A DNA stretch of 57,650 bases from Nocardia fusca NBRC 14340 (GCF_001618425.1 NZ_BDCU01000070.1:1-57650); one strand, 5' to 3'; shown: positions 45,030 through 53,981, counted from the first letter of the stretch. Numbers and translations are program-made. The notes: generated by a model from the sequence alone, not told the origin.

Positions 45030-45860
45030 TCAGTGGCGCGCGGTGCCCGGGCCGGGATCGCGCGTGTCGTGCAGCCGTCGATAGAGCGTGAGCCACGCGT
45101 CCGGCGGCACCAGGCCCACCGGCGCATCGGTCGGTATCGCGGCGGCGGCACACGCGGCGGCCACCACGCGGGCGGGGTGGACGCGACGCAACGAGGCGGC
45201 GAGCGACCCGCCGACGCCGGAGAAACCGAGTTCGACCAGGCGCCGGTACTGCGCGTGGGACGCGGCGGGCAGAAGCGGAGTGGGACGCCGCACGATGTGC
45301 AGCACCGCGCCGTCCACCCGCGGAATCGGGAAGAACTCCCGGCGGTCGATCCGTTCGCCCAGCGTCAGTTCCGACTCCGGCCAGTGGGTGACGGTCAATT
45401 TGGTCCATCGGCCGTAGTCGCCGCTGTGCTTGCGTGCGAATTCGTATTGGGTGAGCAGTGTCGCCGAGGTCAGCCGCGGCGCGGCCAGGCACCAGCGCAC
45501 GATATCGGTGCTCACCGCGAACGGGATGTTGGCGACCACGGCGAACGGTTCGCGCGGCGCGACGACCGAGCGGAAATCCTGGTTCCGCACCTGGATACGG
45601 CGGTCACCGCCGTACCGGATGCCGAGCCGGCGGGCATAGTGCGGATCCTTCTCGTAGGCCACCACTCGGGCCGCGGCGGACAGTAGATGGCGGGTGAGCA
45701 TACCGTCACCGGGACCGATCTCGAGGACGAGATCGTCGCGGCCGATACCGGAGGCCCGCACGATACGGCGAGCGATCCGGGGGTCGGTGAGAAAATTCTG
45801 GGACAGCCGCTTGCGGGTCGCGGACATGCGGGCACGCGGACCCGGGGCAGGGCGGGACAT
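45030..45860 (-). CDS. erm: Erm 23S rRNA (adenine-N6)-methyltransferase
   Basis: A 276-residue KsgA/Erm-family enzyme. SAM-binding motif I is LVLEIGPGDGMLTRHLL, the acidic loop is AYEKDPHYARRLG, and motif IV is VVANIPFAVSTDIVRW (NIPF, as in Erm; KsgA usually has NLPY). RKRLSQNFLTDPRIARRIV near the N-terminus is typical of Erm. These enzymes methylate A2058 of 23S rRNA and give macrolide-lincosamide-streptogramin B resistance. ATG 45860 has GGAGG at a good distance, which rejects the 92-codon in-frame extension upstream. Expression is probably controlled by the leader described at 45858-46166. Confidence 0.9.
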   Translation of the reverse strand: MSRPAPGPRARMSATRKRLSQNFLTDPRIARRIVRASGIGRDDLVLEIGPGDGMLTRHLLSAAARVVAYEKDPHYARRLGIRYGGDRRIQVRNQDFRSVVAPREPFAVVANIPFAVSTDIVRWCLAAPRLTSATLLTQYEFARKHSGDYGRWTKLTVTHWPESELTLGERIDRREFFPIPRVDGAVLHIVRRPTPLLPAASHAQYRRLVELGFSGVGGSLAASLRRVHPARVVAAACAAAAIPTDAPVGLVPPDAWLTLYRRLHDTRDPGPGTARH

Positions 45861-45983
45861 GGGGTCCTCCGAAGAGTGGGCCGAATCGACAGACGCTGAT
45901 TCGCCCGGACCCATGCCGGGGCAGGAGGTGGCGCGCAATGGCGCCGAACGATCGCGCGGCGCCGGTCCGAGTGAACCGGCGCC
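45858..45983 (-). promoter_or_regulatory. erm leader RNA: start-codon sequestering stem and mid-leader hairpin
   Basis: In the minus-strand transcript, CATGGGTCC (45915-45907) can pair with GGACCCCATG (45867-45858), which contains part of the ribosome binding site and the erm start codon; one C is bulged. Upstream, the plus-strand arms GGCGCCGGT (45958-45966) and ACCGGCGCC (45975-45983) form a perfect 9-bp hairpin. These fit a translational attenuator that keeps erm closed until an upstream ribosome event refolds the leader. The refolding partner is not proven. Confidence 0.55.
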
Positions 45984-46026
45984 GTTTACCGCCGAGCGGT
46001 CCCGCGGTGGAGACTGCCCGGATCGG

Positions 46027-46128
46027 TCAGCGGAGTGTGGGGTGCACCGGCAGAGTCCGAGCTGCCGTGCGCTGCCGGATGTAGTACGCGCCGACCGCGC
46101 ACACTCCGTTGCTGCCCAAAGATCCCAT
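46027..46128 (-). CDS. Candidate erm leader peptide with Arg-Gln-Arg motif
   Basis: A 33-residue frame from ATG 46128 to TGA 46027: it begins MGSLGSNGVCAVGAYYIRQR and ends TLPVHPTLR. The ATG lies 8 bases after a TAGGGT -10 box, the geometry of leaderless actinobacterial mRNAs. Residues 18-20 are R-Q-R, the +X+ pattern at which macrolides are known to stall ribosomes in Erm leaders. CGGAGTGTG in codons 7-10 is perfectly complementary to CACACTCCG in codons 30-33. Inside it CCGGCAG (codons 17-19) pairs with CTGCCGG (codons 26-28), so a ribosome stalled at R-Q-R would open this structure. It is unannotated-size and inferred from layout, not from homology. Confidence 0.6.
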   Translation of the reverse strand: MGSLGSNGVCAVGAYYIRQRTAARTLPVHPTLR

Positions 46129-46136
46129 GGGGCCAT

Positions 46137-46166
46137 ACCCTAGGCAGGCCCGGGAGACCGGTCCAC
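46137..46166 (-). promoter_or_regulatory. erm leader promoter
   Basis: Minus-strand TGGACC (46165-46160), a 17-base spacer and TAGGGT (46142-46137) form a -35/-10 pair directly before the leader ATG. GAAATT lies just upstream of the -35, a position where WhiB7-dependent promoters carry an AT-rich element. The WhiB7 link is only a suggestion. Confidence 0.55.
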
Positions 46167-46219
46167 CGAATTTCCGGTGGCGCCGGCCGCCGAGCCGGCA
46201 GGCTCGTCACCGCGAGAGA

Positions 46220-47218
46220 TCAGACGGTGCCCGCGCGCTGCGGGCACGGTATGTCGTGCCGCCGGTCGGGCAGGGCGCCCAGTTCCGCGAGTCCGGGGTC
46301 GACCGGGGTGGCCGGGCCCGCCGCGCCGGCCGTCGCCGCGGCATCCGCACCGGCGCGGAAGCTACGGCTCAGCCGCCGGTAGTGCCGGCTGCCCAGCGCG
46401 TAGCCGGTGAAGAGCAGACCGAGCAGACCCAGCAGTACGAAGACCAGTGCCATACCGCGGGCCTCACCGGTGCCGAACCAGCCGCCGATCGAGCGGGCGC
46501 CCGGCCCGGCGGTCATGAACGGGATGAAGAAGAACTGGGTCAGTGGGCTGACCAGGAAGGCGGTGAGCGGCGAGGCGGCCTGTTCGACGCTCTGCGCGAA
46601 GCCGAAGACCCGGCCCTGGCGCTGATAGGGCACGACCTTCTGCAGCACGGTTTGCTCGGCCGCCTCCGCGAACGGCATGAGCACCATGAACACGGCCATT
46701 CCGCCGATCAGCAGCAGGACGGAATCCTGGATCGGGAAGATCAGCATGACCGTCCACAGGGCCAGATTGACGAGCAGGATCAACCGCACCGGGTTCGACG
46801 ACGTCCCGGTGCGGGCCACCAGCAGACCGCCGATGATCATCACCGCGCTGAGTGCCCCCCAGATGACGCCCCACGCCTGGACCGACATCATCGACAGCGC
46901 GTACGGGTCCATCAGGGCCATGAGCCCGCCGAACAGCAGATTGTTCAACGCCGAGAACACGATCAGCGGGACCATACCGGGGATCCCGCGGATGACGCGG
47001 ACGGTCCCGCGCAGATCGACCCGTTGCGGTTCGCCCGCGGCGGCGGCGTGGGCCAGCGATTCCGGCAGTGTCACACCGCGCAGGTGCACCACCGCGACGG
47101 TGAGCACGATGACGGCCAGTATCAGCACGCCCAGCATGCCGTTCCAGCCGACCAGCAGCGCACTGGCCACCGAGGTGACCAGATGGGAGATACCGGTCGT
47201 CGTCCCGTCGACATTGGT
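46220..47218 (-). pseudogene. C-terminal half of a DHA3-type MFS exporter
   Basis: An open frame of about 330 codons following a TGA at 47219-47221. It reads from the middle of an MFS protein: GISHLVTSVASALLVGWNGM (sixth-helix region), then six further helices and a C-terminal tail (MALVFVLLGLLGLLFTGYAL, SRHYRRLSRSFRAG). The first five helices and motif A are missing. The in-frame GTG 47168-47170 has no good ribosome binding site. It belongs to the family that includes macrolide and tetracycline exporters (DHA3), so an inactivated efflux gene lies directly beside erm. Confidence 0.7.
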
Positions 47219-47315
47219 TCAGGTCAAGGGGTGACCTGCCGGAAGTATCACCACCTCTGACCGCCGCGGCCGCCGAAAATGATCGGTGCCCGTGGAAATG
47301 CCCGCTCGCCGTCGT

Positions 47316-49028
47316 TCACCGGCCCGCGGTCGGTACCGCGAAGGAGTCTGTGGTCTGGGCGGCATTGGCGATGACCTCTTCGGCGACGGCCTGGGTCCGC
47401 CACATCCGGGCCTCGGGGACGGCGCCGCGTTGCTCGAGCAGATCGGCGAGGCACGCCATGGACCGGATGTGCCGGCGCCCGGCCGCGACCCGCCACCAGC
47501 GTTGCGCGGCATCGAATTCGTCGTGCCGGTAATAGAGTGCGCCCAGATCGTAGGCGGCGCCCAGATGCCCGGCGTCGGCGGCTTCGGCCCACCACCGCGC
47601 GGCCTGCTCGTCGTCTCCCGCCGCGCACCGGGCCGCGCCGAGATCGTAGAGCCGGTCCGGGCTGCCGGTGGCGGCTGCGCTGTCGTCGGCCGGAAACGGG
47701 GCGAGTGAACCGTCGGCGATGGTATCGGCCGCCGAGGACTCGTCACCGGCGGCCGTCGGTTCGTCCTCCTGGATGCCGTGGGCTGCTCGTGGCGCGGTGA
47801 AATAGGCAGCGGGCAGCGGGAATACGGACGGTTCGCCGCCGGTGCGTGGCTCCCGGACCGGTTCCGGGCCGTAATCCGGCAGGTGCTCCCCGCTGATCAC
47901 CGGGACCAGGCCGGTCTGGTCCGGAGAGTCGGCCCAGCCGTGGGTGGCGGCCGGATCGGCGTTCGTATTGCCCTCGAAGTTCCGCAGATACCACTGTTCG
48001 GGGCCGGTGAGCAGCGTCGCCGGACCGGAAAACGTGAGCGCGGGCAGGGGATCGGGGACCGGTTCGTCGAAGAGCGACGAGTAGTCGAAGAATTCGTCGG
48101 TGCCGTCCAGGGGCTCGATGAGAATATCGACACCGCCGACGTCCGGAGAGTGCAGGACCAGATCCGCGAGACTGCACGGGTAGCCTTCCGGTTCGCCGCT
48201 GTCCGCGACGGGGCGACCGAAGCTCGCGGCGCGATGCCCCGGGACGGCGGGGACCGTGGTCGTACCGACGGTGGCCGGGCGCGGAATCCTTCCCCCGCCG
48301 GACGCGTCGCGCGTGGCGGGCACGGATACCGACGGCACGACGCCTGTCCCCCGGGTGAACAGCCGCGGATGCGAATCCAGCGGAGTACTGCGGACCTCGA
48401 CCACCAGATCCGCGAAATGCGGTGGTCCTTCGCCCATACTGCACCACAGCACGGTGCGGCCGTTATCGGTGCGTTCGACCACGATGCCGTAATTTCCCGA
48501 CCAGGACTGCGGTTCCCCGGTGGCATCGGCCCAGACCGGGGTCAGCACGAAGAGCGCGCCGGGGGAGTTCGCGGTCAGATCGAAGGTGATCCCCCGCTCC
48601 AGGGCGTCGCGCCAGATGTCGACACCGGCCAGCCGGCGACCGTCGATATCGATGTACCCGTCCACCATGGACAGGCCGATGCCGACGCCGGTCAGTCCGG
48701 CGGGCGGCGTGGCCGACAGCAGGGTGACCGTGAGTGCCGCTGTCGCGGTGGACAACTGCTCGCTGTAGAGCGGGTGGACCGTCGTGCCCTCCCAGTCGAT
48801 CGGTTCGGCGCTGCGATAGCGGAACGCCAGGGCCGGATCGTCGGTGAGTGGGTCCGTCGGGGCCCCTGTGGCGGTCGGCGTGTCGAGCGTGTCGCCCGTC
48901 AGCAACGGTGTGGCATCGAGGCGCACCCGGCGCAGATACCTCGGTAGTTGTCCGGCACGCGGTGCCGAAGCGGGCATATCAGCCTGCGATGGAACAACTC
49001 CGGTCGACGACGATACCGGATCGAACAT
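47316..49028 (-). CDS. Large protein with C-terminal Sel1/TPR repeats
   Basis: A 570-residue protein of unknown function. The N-terminal 200 residues include beta-rich segments (TAALTVTLLSATPPAGLTGVG, GNYGIVVERTDNGRTVLWC); the middle is acidic and Pro/Gly-rich; residues about 456-555 form three Sel1/TPR-like repeats (LYDLGAARCAAGDDEQAARWW, AAYDLGALYYRHDEFDAAQRW, ACLADLLEQRGAVPEARMWR). No signal peptide or membrane helix. ATG 49028 is chosen with GGAAAGG upstream; an ATG further upstream at 49136 is possible. Sel1 repeats suggest a protein-protein adaptor. Confidence 0.65.
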   Translation of the reverse strand: MFDPVSSSTGVVPSQADMPASAPRAGQLPRYLRRVRLDATPLLTGDTLDTPTATGAPTDPLTDDPALAFRYRSAEPIDWEGTTVHPLYSEQLSTATAALTVTLLSATPPAGLTGVGIGLSMVDGYIDIDGRRLAGVDIWRDALERGITFDLTANSPGALFVLTPVWADATGEPQSWSGNYGIVVERTDNGRTVLWCSMGEGPPHFADLVVEVRSTPLDSHPRLFTRGTGVVPSVSVPATRDASGGGRIPRPATVGTTTVPAVPGHRAASFGRPVADSGEPEGYPCSLADLVLHSPDVGGVDILIEPLDGTDEFFDYSSLFDEPVPDPLPALTFSGPATLLTGPEQWYLRNFEGNTNADPAATHGWADSPDQTGLVPVISGEHLPDYGPEPVREPRTGGEPSVFPLPAAYFTAPRAAHGIQEDEPTAAGDESSAADTIADGSLAPFPADDSAAATGSPDRLYDLGAARCAAGDDEQAARWWAEAADAGHLGAAYDLGALYYRHDEFDAAQRWWRVAAGRRHIRSMACLADLLEQRGAVPEARMWRTQAVAEEVIANAAQTTDSFAVPTAGR

Positions 49029-49518
49029 ATCCTGCCCCGCCTTTCCCACCGCTCCCGTTGACCCCGCAGCAATGCGGTGGCTATACCGTACTAGCCGGAT
49101 CCCTCGCGCGGGGGCCGATTCGGTGGGCGACAACACGTTCGCCTGCCCGATGGCGAGTTCCGGCGTTCGGTACGGGCCGTCGACCGGCGTGGAGGGCGGC
49201 GGAACGGCCCGGAGGTGGCGGTCGTCATGTGGACCGGTGGCTCCGGGTGGTGTGAGAGAACATGTCCCTGGCCCGGTAGCGACGACACCCGATTTATGTG
49301 TAACCGTCGGTTACACATAAATCGAGGAATACTCGATCGGGAGGAATTGAGGCCGGGAACCGGCGAACACCGACACTTTACACCAGGCGAAGCTCCGTGT
49401 CGTCCTATCGTCCGTCCGGGGCCCGCCGCGCGACAGGTCCGGCAACGCTCGTCCGATGGTCACCGCGTCGTCATCCGGGCGCCACGGGGTGGTCAGCCGG
49501 ATGCGGGATCCATAAAAC
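49029..49518. other. Intergenic region with a 35-bp palindrome
   Basis: This 490-base divergent region between the Sel1-repeat gene and phoD has no supported gene. It contains the palindrome at 49290-49324; the rest is GC-rich without visible motifs. Confidence 0.5.
49290..49324. repeat. Perfect palindrome with 16-bp arms
   Basis: CGATTTATGTGTAACC (49290-49305), spacer GTC, and GGTTACACATAAATCG (49309-49324) are exact inverted arms. The sequence is strikingly AT-rich for this genome. It resembles a repressor operator (TGTAACC-N3-GGTTACA core) more than a terminator, since no gene ends beside it and no U-run follows. It is about 195 bases before phoD. Confidence 0.85.
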
Positions 49519-51120
49519 ATGGACACCACACGCAGGCGCTTCCTCGCCGGGGGCGCCGCGGCGTCCTTGCTGCTCGCCGGAACGACGGCGGCGGGCAGCG
49601 CTCGGTTCCGGGCGCCCCGGGACCTGGGTGATCCGTTCACGCTGGGGGTCGCCTCCGGTGATCCCACCCCCGACGGGGTGGTCCTGTGGACACGGCTGGC
49701 TCCCGACCCCGGCGCCCCGGATGGGTCGGGCGGGATGAGCCGCGCGCCGGTAACCGTCGATTACGAGGTCGCCCACGACGACCGGTTCCGGCAGGTCGTG
49801 CACCGCGGTGCCGTCGTCGCCGACCGCGCCCTGGGACATTCGGTGCATCCGGAGGTCCGCGGCCTCGAACCGGCCCGCTGGTACTACTACCGCTTCCGGG
49901 CCGGGCCGGTGATCTCCCCGATCGGCCGCACCCGGACCGCGCCCGCCTCCGGGCATCCGGTCCACCGGTTGCGCTTCGCGTTCGCCTCCTGCCAGGCATG
50001 GAACGACGGGCACTACACAGCCTACGACCATATGGCCGCGGAAGACCTGGATCTCGTCGTGCACCTCGGTGATTACCTCTACGAGTATGCGATCACACGT
50101 GGCCGCCCGGGCGCCCCGATCGAACCCGGGCTGCGCCACGAGCCACGCGACCTCGCCGGCTATCGAATGCACTACGCCTGGTACAAAGCCGATCCCGCGC
50201 TGCGGCGCGCGCACGCCGCGTTCCCGTGGCTGATCACCATGGACGATCACGAACTGGCCGACGACTGGGCGGGCGAGGCGGCACGCGTATCGGTGGATCG
50301 CGATCGGCTGGCGCCGATCTTCCGGGCCCGCCGGTCAGCGGCGTTCCAGGCGATGTACGAACATCAGCCGCTGCGCCTGGCGCAGATGCCTTCCGGTCCG
50401 CGGATCCGGATTCACCGGCGCTACCGATTCGGCGATCTGGCCGAGTTCACGATGCTGGACACCCGCCAGTTCCGCCGCGGTGACTCGATACTCGGAGCGC
50501 GCCAACGGAATTGGTTGGTGGCCGGTTTGGCGAACTCCGCCGCGCGCTGGCAGGTCCTGGGTAATCAGGTGGTGCTCGGTCGCACCGATCACGAGGCCGG
50601 GCCGGCCGCGGTGCTGTCCGCCGACGCCTGGGACGGCTATCCCGCCGAACGTGCCGCCGTACTGGCCGCCGCCGCGCGGTCGGTGCGCAACCTGGTGGTG
50701 ATCACCGGAGACCGGCACGAGAACTACGCCGCCGACCTACGGGCCGACCCCGCCGACCCACGCACCCCGGTGGTGGCGGCGGAATTCACCGGGACCTCGA
50801 TCACCAGCGGCGGCGACGGTATCGATATCGGCGGCCGCGGCACCGAACTGCTCGCCGCCAACCCCGATCTGAAGTTCTGCAACGGGCAGCGCGGTTACGC
50901 CCGGGTCGAGGTGGACGCGCAGGCGTGGCGCACCGATTTCCGGGTGCTGCCCTATGTGAGCCGTCCGGGTGCGCCGATCTCGACCCGCGCCTCCTATGTG
51001 GTCGAGGACGCGGTGCCGGGGGTGCGTCCGACCTGGGATCACCGACCGCTGTCCAGGCCGGCGGCGCGGCGGGGGCCGGCCGGCTCAGCGGCCGGCGGGC
51101 AGCCGGAGGACGCGCGATGA
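49519..51120 (+). CDS. phoD: Tat-exported PhoD-type alkaline phosphatase
   Basis: A 533-residue phosphodiesterase/alkaline phosphatase of the PhoD family. Twin-arginine signal (TTRRRFLAGGAAASLLLAG), an N-terminal beta domain (FTLGVASGDPTPDGVVLWTRL), then metal-site motifs FASCQAW, LVVHLGDYLYEY, WLITMDDHELADDW, and VVITGDRHENYAADL. It releases phosphate outside the membrane using Ca2+/Fe3+. ATG 49519 has a weak ribosome binding site. It is not accompanied by a visible PHO box. Confidence 0.9.
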   Translation: MDTTRRRFLAGGAAASLLLAGTTAAGSARFRAPRDLGDPFTLGVASGDPTPDGVVLWTRLAPDPGAPDGSGGMSRAPVTVDYEVAHDDRFRQVVHRGAVVADRALGHSVHPEVRGLEPARWYYYRFRAGPVISPIGRTRTAPASGHPVHRLRFAFASCQAWNDGHYTAYDHMAAEDLDLVVHLGDYLYEYAITRGRPGAPIEPGLRHEPRDLAGYRMHYAWYKADPALRRAHAAFPWLITMDDHELADDWAGEAARVSVDRDRLAPIFRARRSAAFQAMYEHQPLRLAQMPSGPRIRIHRRYRFGDLAEFTMLDTRQFRRGDSILGARQRNWLVAGLANSAARWQVLGNQVVLGRTDHEAGPAAVLSADAWDGYPAERAAVLAAAARSVRNLVVITGDRHENYAADLRADPADPRTPVVAAEFTGTSITSGGDGIDIGGRGTELLAANPDLKFCNGQRGYARVEVDAQAWRTDFRVLPYVSRPGAPISTRASYVVEDAVPGVRPTWDHRPLSRPAARRGPAGSAAGGQPEDAR

Positions 51121-51135
51121 CCAGCGGCCACCGGG

Positions 51136-52392
51136 TCAGCAGACGGTCATGCCCGGGGCAGGCGGGAAGGTGACCGGGAGGGCGGTGAGCGCACGCTGAA
51201 ACGGTCCCGGCCGCCAGACCGGTTCGTCCGGGCCGAATGCCGGGCGTAGGTCCGGCAGAGCGTCCAGCAACTGGTCGACGGCCTCTTCGGCGAGCAGGTA
51301 GGTGAGGGACCGGGCCTGCGCCGGGCAGGCGTGCGCGCCGGCGCCCCAGGCCAGATCCGTGCCATGAGCCGAATGATGGGCGGCCGTGCGTTCGGGATCG
51401 TCGTGGCAGGCCGCCGGACTGACGAGCACCGGCTGATCGGCGGGCAGCCACACATCCTCGATCAGCACCGGAAGCGGGGGATAGACGATGCTGTGATGTG
51501 CCAGCGGCGGGTCGGTCGCCAGCACCTCCTCCAGCGCCGCCCGGGTCGGCGGTGCGAACCCCACCTGGTTGGTGGTGAACCGCGGGTCGAGAAGTATCAG
51601 CAGCAGCGTATTGGCGATGAGATCCCGGGTCGGCTCGACCCCCGCCTGATAGACGGCGAGCAACTGGTCGACCAGTTCGGCGTCCGACAGTTGTGCCGGA
51701 TGCTCGAGGAGGCGGGTCGTGATGTCGTCACCGGGTTCGGCGCGTTTGGCCGCGACGAGTTCGGCGAGGGCGGCCTCGGTTTCGGCCGCGGCATCCTCGT
51801 CGGTACGCATATCGAATACGGCGGTGAGCGCCGGCGTCAGCCGGTCGGCGAGAGCGGGCGGGCAACCGACCGATTCGCCGAGCACCCGGAACACCAGCGG
51901 TGTGACGTACCGGTCGAGGAGATCGGCGCTGCCGTCGGCGCAGAACTCGTTGATCAGGCCGACCGCTGCGCGCGCGATCATCGCGCGCAGCGCGTGCGGA
52001 TCGACACCGGCGAGTGCGTCGACCGTCACCGAACGATAGCGCTCGTGCTCGGTATCGTCGGTGCGCAGCGTATTCGGGCGATGGCGCATCATCGCGACGA
52101 TGGGCAGGCCGGCGGGTACCTTCTGCTGCCAGGCGCGCGGATCGGCCGGGAAATGAGTGGGATCGGTGAGGATGCGCAGGGCGGTGCGATAGCCGAGGAC
52201 CAGGGTGGCGGGCACCCCGGGCGCGAGGTCCACCGGAGCCAGCGATCCGTACCGGGCGCGCATCCGCCGGTAGCAACCGTGTGGATCGGCGGCGAACTCG
52301 GCGGTGTAGATGGGGATCCGGGACTCGCTGGTCTCGGTGGCGGCATGCCTACCGCCTCTGTGCGCCGGCTGCAACCGGGTCGGCCCTGTCAT
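51136..52392 (-). CDS. Conservon-type cytochrome P450 without ExxR arginine
   Basis: A 418-residue P450. The heme-binding loop is LAWGAGAHACPAQ (C356) and the I-helix reads YQAGVEPTRD (Glu-Pro-Thr where AGxDTT is usual). The K-helix, where ExxR is nearly invariant, reads LEEVLATDPP: Glu289 is kept but the Arg position is Ala292. Streptomyces CYP157-type P450s, encoded in conservons as cvnE, are known to lack ExxR. This copy lies about 20 kb from cvnABCD and is not in an operon with other conservon genes. Electron partner and substrate unknown. Confidence 0.85.
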   Translation of the reverse strand: MTGPTRLQPAHRGGRHAATETSESRIPIYTAEFAADPHGCYRRMRARYGSLAPVDLAPGVPATLVLGYRTALRILTDPTHFPADPRAWQQKVPAGLPIVAMMRHRPNTLRTDDTEHERYRSVTVDALAGVDPHALRAMIARAAVGLINEFCADGSADLLDRYVTPLVFRVLGESVGCPPALADRLTPALTAVFDMRTDEDAAAETEAALAELVAAKRAEPGDDITTRLLEHPAQLSDAELVDQLLAVYQAGVEPTRDLIANTLLLILLDPRFTTNQVGFAPPTRAALEEVLATDPPLAHHSIVYPPLPVLIEDVWLPADQPVLVSPAACHDDPERTAAHHSAHGTDLAWGAGAHACPAQARSLTYLLAEEAVDQLLDALPDLRPAFGPDEPVWRPGPFQRALTALPVTFPPAPGMTVC

Positions 52393-52629
52393 TAGAGGTA
52401 CCCCCTGAGGTCGTGCGCCCGATATCCGGGCGCGACTGTAGATCGGCCGTAGCGGGTTCCCCTGCTCGAAAGCGCTCGGCCGGTGCGCCTTTCGCGTCTG
52501 GCGAGAGATGATACCCAGGCCGTCGCGGAAGTTGTATGCGAACCGCCCAGCGTTTCGGCCTCGTCTGCCCGGTCCTGCCGCGGGGGCGCCGGCGATCAGT
52601 TCTCCCTCGCGTCCGGTGTGTGGCGCGGC

Positions 52630-53949
52630 TCAGAGACCGCGGGCGGCCGGCCGGGGAGTGGCCCGGAGTTCGAGGGCGACCAGCAGGTCCACCAGATCGG
52701 TGACACTGCGGATATTGCGGCCGGTGAGTTGCTGGATGCGCCGCAGCCGGTATTTGGCGGTGTTGTGGTGGATGCGCAGGGCCTCGGCCGCCTCGCGCAG
52801 GTTCATATCGGCGTCGGCGAACGCGCGGATGGTGTCCGCGAGGACCGCGCCCTTGGCCTGATCCTCGGTGAGCGTCCGAGTGATCCGTGGATCGACCAGA
52901 TTGCGTGCGGTCTCGTCGGAGCGCAGCATCAGGTACCGGAACGGGCTCAGCTCCGGTAGTGCCATCACTCCGCCGTCGTCCGGGAGCAGGTCGAGCGCGG
53001 CGCGGGCCTCCTGCCGGGCGCGGGGCAGGTACTCGACCCTGGAGCTGACGGTGCTGACGCCGACGGCGGTCGTGATCCCCTCACCGGCAAGGGTCGCGTG
53101 GGTGCGTTTCAGCCGGGCGCACAGCTCCTCGGCGGTCCCGGTGGGGCCGAGGGCGGCGACGGCGACGATCTCGGGGTCGCGCGTGCCGGCGTCGCGGACC
53201 ACCGCCAGCGTGCGGTGTCCGTTGACCGCGGTACGGGCGAGTGCGGTGGAGACGCGGTGCGCGGCCTCGGTGCCGGTGGTGTCGGCACGGTGTTCCCGGA
53301 TAGCGCACACCGCCGCGGTGACGACGACGAGGCGGTCGGGGTGGGCCACCCCGATCCCGTGCGCGGCCGCGGTGGCCGGAAGTGGCCCGCGATCGGGCAG
53401 CGTGCCGCCGAGCAGGCATTCCAGTAGTTCGCGGCCGTCGCGGCCCGCGTCGGCCGAGCGGTGCTGCTGGAACTCCAGATACGCCTGGGTGGCGTGGGTG
53501 CTCACCAGATCGCAGTACCGGGTCAGCGGCAGGACCATCGACAGGGTCGCCTCCCGGGCGTCCGGTGAGTTGCCGGCGTGGGCGACCAGCGACTTCCAGA
53601 ACGCCTGCTGGCCGAGGCGGAACGCGGCGATGTAGTCGGTCAGCGGTAATCCGGACCGGGCCCGGCGCACGGCCGCGCGCCGGGTGGCGGCGAGATCGGC
53701 GGCGGTGACGCGGCGGGTGTCCAGCAGCGCGCCCAGCCCGGTACGGCACAGCCGGGCGACCTGCTCGTGCACATCGGCGTGGAATTCGGCGTCGCGGCCG
53801 GTATATCCGGGGAGGTGCGCGAGTATCGCGGAGAGGCCCAGGTCGGCGATTTCGTCGGCGTGTTCGTAGATACCGCCGGCGATCCGGGTGCGCTCGATGC
53901 GCACCCGCTCGGGAAGTGGGCTGTCGACCGTCTGTGATCCAGCTGACAT
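52630..53949 (-). CDS. PucR/CdaR-type transcriptional regulator
   Basis: A 439-residue regulator: an N-terminal helical sensory domain (RIAGGIYEHADEIADLGLSAI, LPLTDYIAAFRLGQQAFWKSL), a GGDEF-like middle region (ITTAVGVSTVSSRVEYLPRA), and the C-terminal PucR helix-turn-helix (NLREAAEALRIHHNTAKYRLRRI). Such proteins activate nearby catabolic or transport operons. ATG 53949 lacks a ribosome binding site, and GTG 53964 is an alternative. It is divergent from the liv-type operon, 230 bases away, and probably controls it. Confidence 0.88.
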   Translation of the reverse strand: MSAGSQTVDSPLPERVRIERTRIAGGIYEHADEIADLGLSAILAHLPGYTGRDAEFHADVHEQVARLCRTGLGALLDTRRVTAADLAATRRAAVRRARSGLPLTDYIAAFRLGQQAFWKSLVAHAGNSPDAREATLSMVLPLTRYCDLVSTHATQAYLEFQQHRSADAGRDGRELLECLLGGTLPDRGPLPATAAAHGIGVAHPDRLVVVTAAVCAIREHRADTTGTEAAHRVSTALARTAVNGHRTLAVVRDAGTRDPEIVAVAALGPTGTAEELCARLKRTHATLAGEGITTAVGVSTVSSRVEYLPRARQEARAALDLLPDDGGVMALPELSPFRYLMLRSDETARNLVDPRITRTLTEDQAKGAVLADTIRAFADADMNLREAAEALRIHHNTAKYRLRRIQQLTGRNIRSVTDLVDLLVALELRATPRPAARGL

Positions 53950-53981
53950 AGAGGGATGGTCCACGGCCGCGCGACGAAAGT

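Noticed and set aside
45861..46136. In-frame N-terminal extension of Erm by 92 codons
   Set aside because: It would put its ATG one base after the -10 box, lacks Erm homology, and crosses the leader hairpins; ATG 45860 has a proper ribosome binding site and gives normal Erm length.
49290..49324. Palindrome as a transcription terminator
   Set aside because: No gene ends near it on either strand and no U-run follows; it lies in a divergent promoter region.
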